From JAWXBM01 sp964470455 (GTDB lineage: Bacteria; Pseudomonadota; Gammaproteobacteria; Xanthomonadales; SZUA-36), in contig CAYYCX010000152.1 of assembly GCA_964470455.1 (NCBI GenBank), forward strand, positions 1 through 7,263: 7,263 nt of DNA. Direction: 5' to 3'. Below, one piece after another: positions 6,595-7,263 of the stretch. Below the pieces are notes generated by a model. It made no database searches. It was given only the letters and a program-made list of their open reading frames with translations, and was not told the DNA's origin. A program made the position numbers and the translations under genes. Each line of letters opens with the position of its first letter. Positions within the stretch are counted from its first letter, which is position 1.

Positions 6595-7188
6595 TCAGGC
6601 CTCTTCCAGCTGCAAGCCGGTGCTGATGAAACTCCAGATCTGCCGCACCAGATCAGCCTCCCTGGGGCGCCGCCTTTGCTGCAGGGCCAGGCCGGCCGCA
6701 TGGCGCACGCCACCGCAGATCAGGGCCGCGAGTACGTCGGCGTCAAACCCGGACGGTAACTGGCCGCGTTTCTGGCCTTTTTGAATATTGCTGGCAGTAA
6801 TCGTAATCAACCTGCTCCAGCGCTGGCTCTCCACGCCCGCCACCTCCGGCTCCCGTGACAACATGGAAATGATCACGACAGCCAGCGGCGTGCGGTACAG
6901 GAAGGCTACCAGCCGTGACAGGCGAATCTGTTCACGCTGAGCCCAGTCCTGTTCGCGCACATCGCTGAGGTTTATGACCTGCTCGATTTCATCGTAGAAC
7001 TGCTCCACCACTGCGGCGATCAGGCCGGCTTTGGAACCGAAGCGATGGTAGGGCAGGCCCACGGAAACGCCGGCCCGTTTAGCCACATCCTGCAATTCGA
7101 AATTTCCCTGACCGGCCACCAATGCCTCGCTGGCAGCCTGGATCAGGCTGTTACGGCTGTGTTCGGTGCGTTGCAGCTGGCGGTTCAC
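6595..7188 (-). CDS. TetR/AcrR-family transcriptional regulator
   Basis: A 197-residue regulator of typical TetR length. The N-terminal DNA-binding domain is clear: first helix around SRNSLIQAASEALVAGQG (11-28), then helix-turn-helix FELQDVAKRAGVSVGLPYHRFGSKAGLI (30-57), with the family pattern VAKRAGVS..YHRFGSK. Residues from about 60 onward form the variable ligand-binding and dimerisation domain, so the inducer cannot be named. The start is GTG at 7188; no in-frame ATG, GTG or TTG occurs upstream before the stop TGA at 7225-7227. AGGAA at 7202-7206 is 13 bases away, a long spacing. It is the first gene of the leftward cassette and lies just after a palindrome and promoter, so autorepression and control of the whole cassette are likely. 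The 113-base gap to the oxidoreductase contains only a repeated AATCGGT (6561-6567, 6577-6583) of unclear meaning. Confidence 0.9.
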   Translation of the reverse strand: MNRQLQRTEHSRNSLIQAASEALVAGQGNFELQDVAKRAGVSVGLPYHRFGSKAGLIAAVVEQFYDEIEQVINLSDVREQDWAQREQIRLSRLVAFLYRTPLAVVIISMLSREPEVAGVESQRWSRLITITASNIQKGQKRGQLPSGFDADVLAALICGGVRHAAGLALQQRRRPREADLVRQIWSFISTGLQLEEA

Positions 7189-7217
7189 GATGCTTTGCGG
7201 GTTCCTGCTAAAATGAT

Positions 7218-7234
7218 ATTGAATTCAATTCAAT
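7218..7234. promoter_or_regulatory. 17-base palindrome, probable TetR operator
   Basis: ATTGAATT-C-AATTCAAT is a perfect inverted repeat with 8-base arms around one central base, 30 bases upstream of the regulator's start codon. It overlaps the last bases of the proposed -10 box and the expected transcription start, so a bound dimer would block transcription. Size and symmetry fit TetR operators. I did not find a second full copy in the window, including the gap before the oxidoreductase. Confidence 0.7.
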
Positions 7235-7261
7235 AATATCTACGAACCGGGCAGCTGTCCA
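7233..7261 (-). promoter_or_regulatory. sigma70 promoter of the tetR-led operon
   Basis: On the minus strand TGGACA (7256-7261), a 17-base spacer and TATTAT (7233-7238) match the sigma70 consensus at 10 of 12 positions with ideal spacing. Transcription would start near 7226, in the middle of the 17-base palindrome, leaving a leader of about 38 bases. A second -10-like TATCAT occurs at 7213-7218 but lacks a good -35 box. Confidence 0.6.
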
Positions 7262-7263
7262 GC

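Overview
The window reads as GC-rich chromosomal DNA of a proteobacterium. My best guess is a gammaproteobacterium of environmental or marine type, but this rests on gene content and codon style only and is a weak inference. There are seven protein genes (one cut by the left edge), several candidate regulatory sites, and no RNA genes, insertion sequences, CRISPR arrays or phage genes that I can see.

Left part (1-1947). A partial Mpo1-like (DUF962) membrane protein gene runs leftward off the window. It is divergent from a rightward gene for a secreted serine hydrolase of the beta-lactamase/class C family. The 239-base divergent gap holds a good sigma70-type promoter (TTAAAG-17-TATACT) and a 15-base dyad upstream of it.

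Middle part (1948-2921). A leftward iolB gene (5-deoxy-glucuronate isomerase, myo-inositol catabolism) converges on the hydrolase gene with only 8 bases between stop codons. A strong hairpin lies inside the 3' end of iolB, where it could terminate the hydrolase transcript. No other inositol gene is in view. The 161-base stretch upstream of iolB has an AT-rich promoter-like patch with a 12-base dyad, followed by a structured leader.

Right part (2922-7263). Four leftward genes form what looks like one transcription unit, in the order tetR-type regulator, phytoene-desaturase-like FAD oxidoreductase, NTF2/SnoaL-like small protein, and acyl-CoA ligase of the cyclohexanecarboxylate-CoA ligase type. 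The last two overlap by 4 bases (GTGA). Upstream of the regulator is a near-consensus promoter (TGGACA-17-TATTAT) whose -10 box and expected start point overlap a perfect 17-base palindrome, a classic arrangement for TetR autorepression.

The most interesting unit is this four-gene cassette. It has the parts for activating an organic acid to its CoA ester and for redox plus isomerase/hydrolase-type chemistry under a ligand-responsive repressor. The substrate cannot be read from the sequence. A cyclic or isoprenoid carboxylate is a reasonable hypothesis, not a conclusion.
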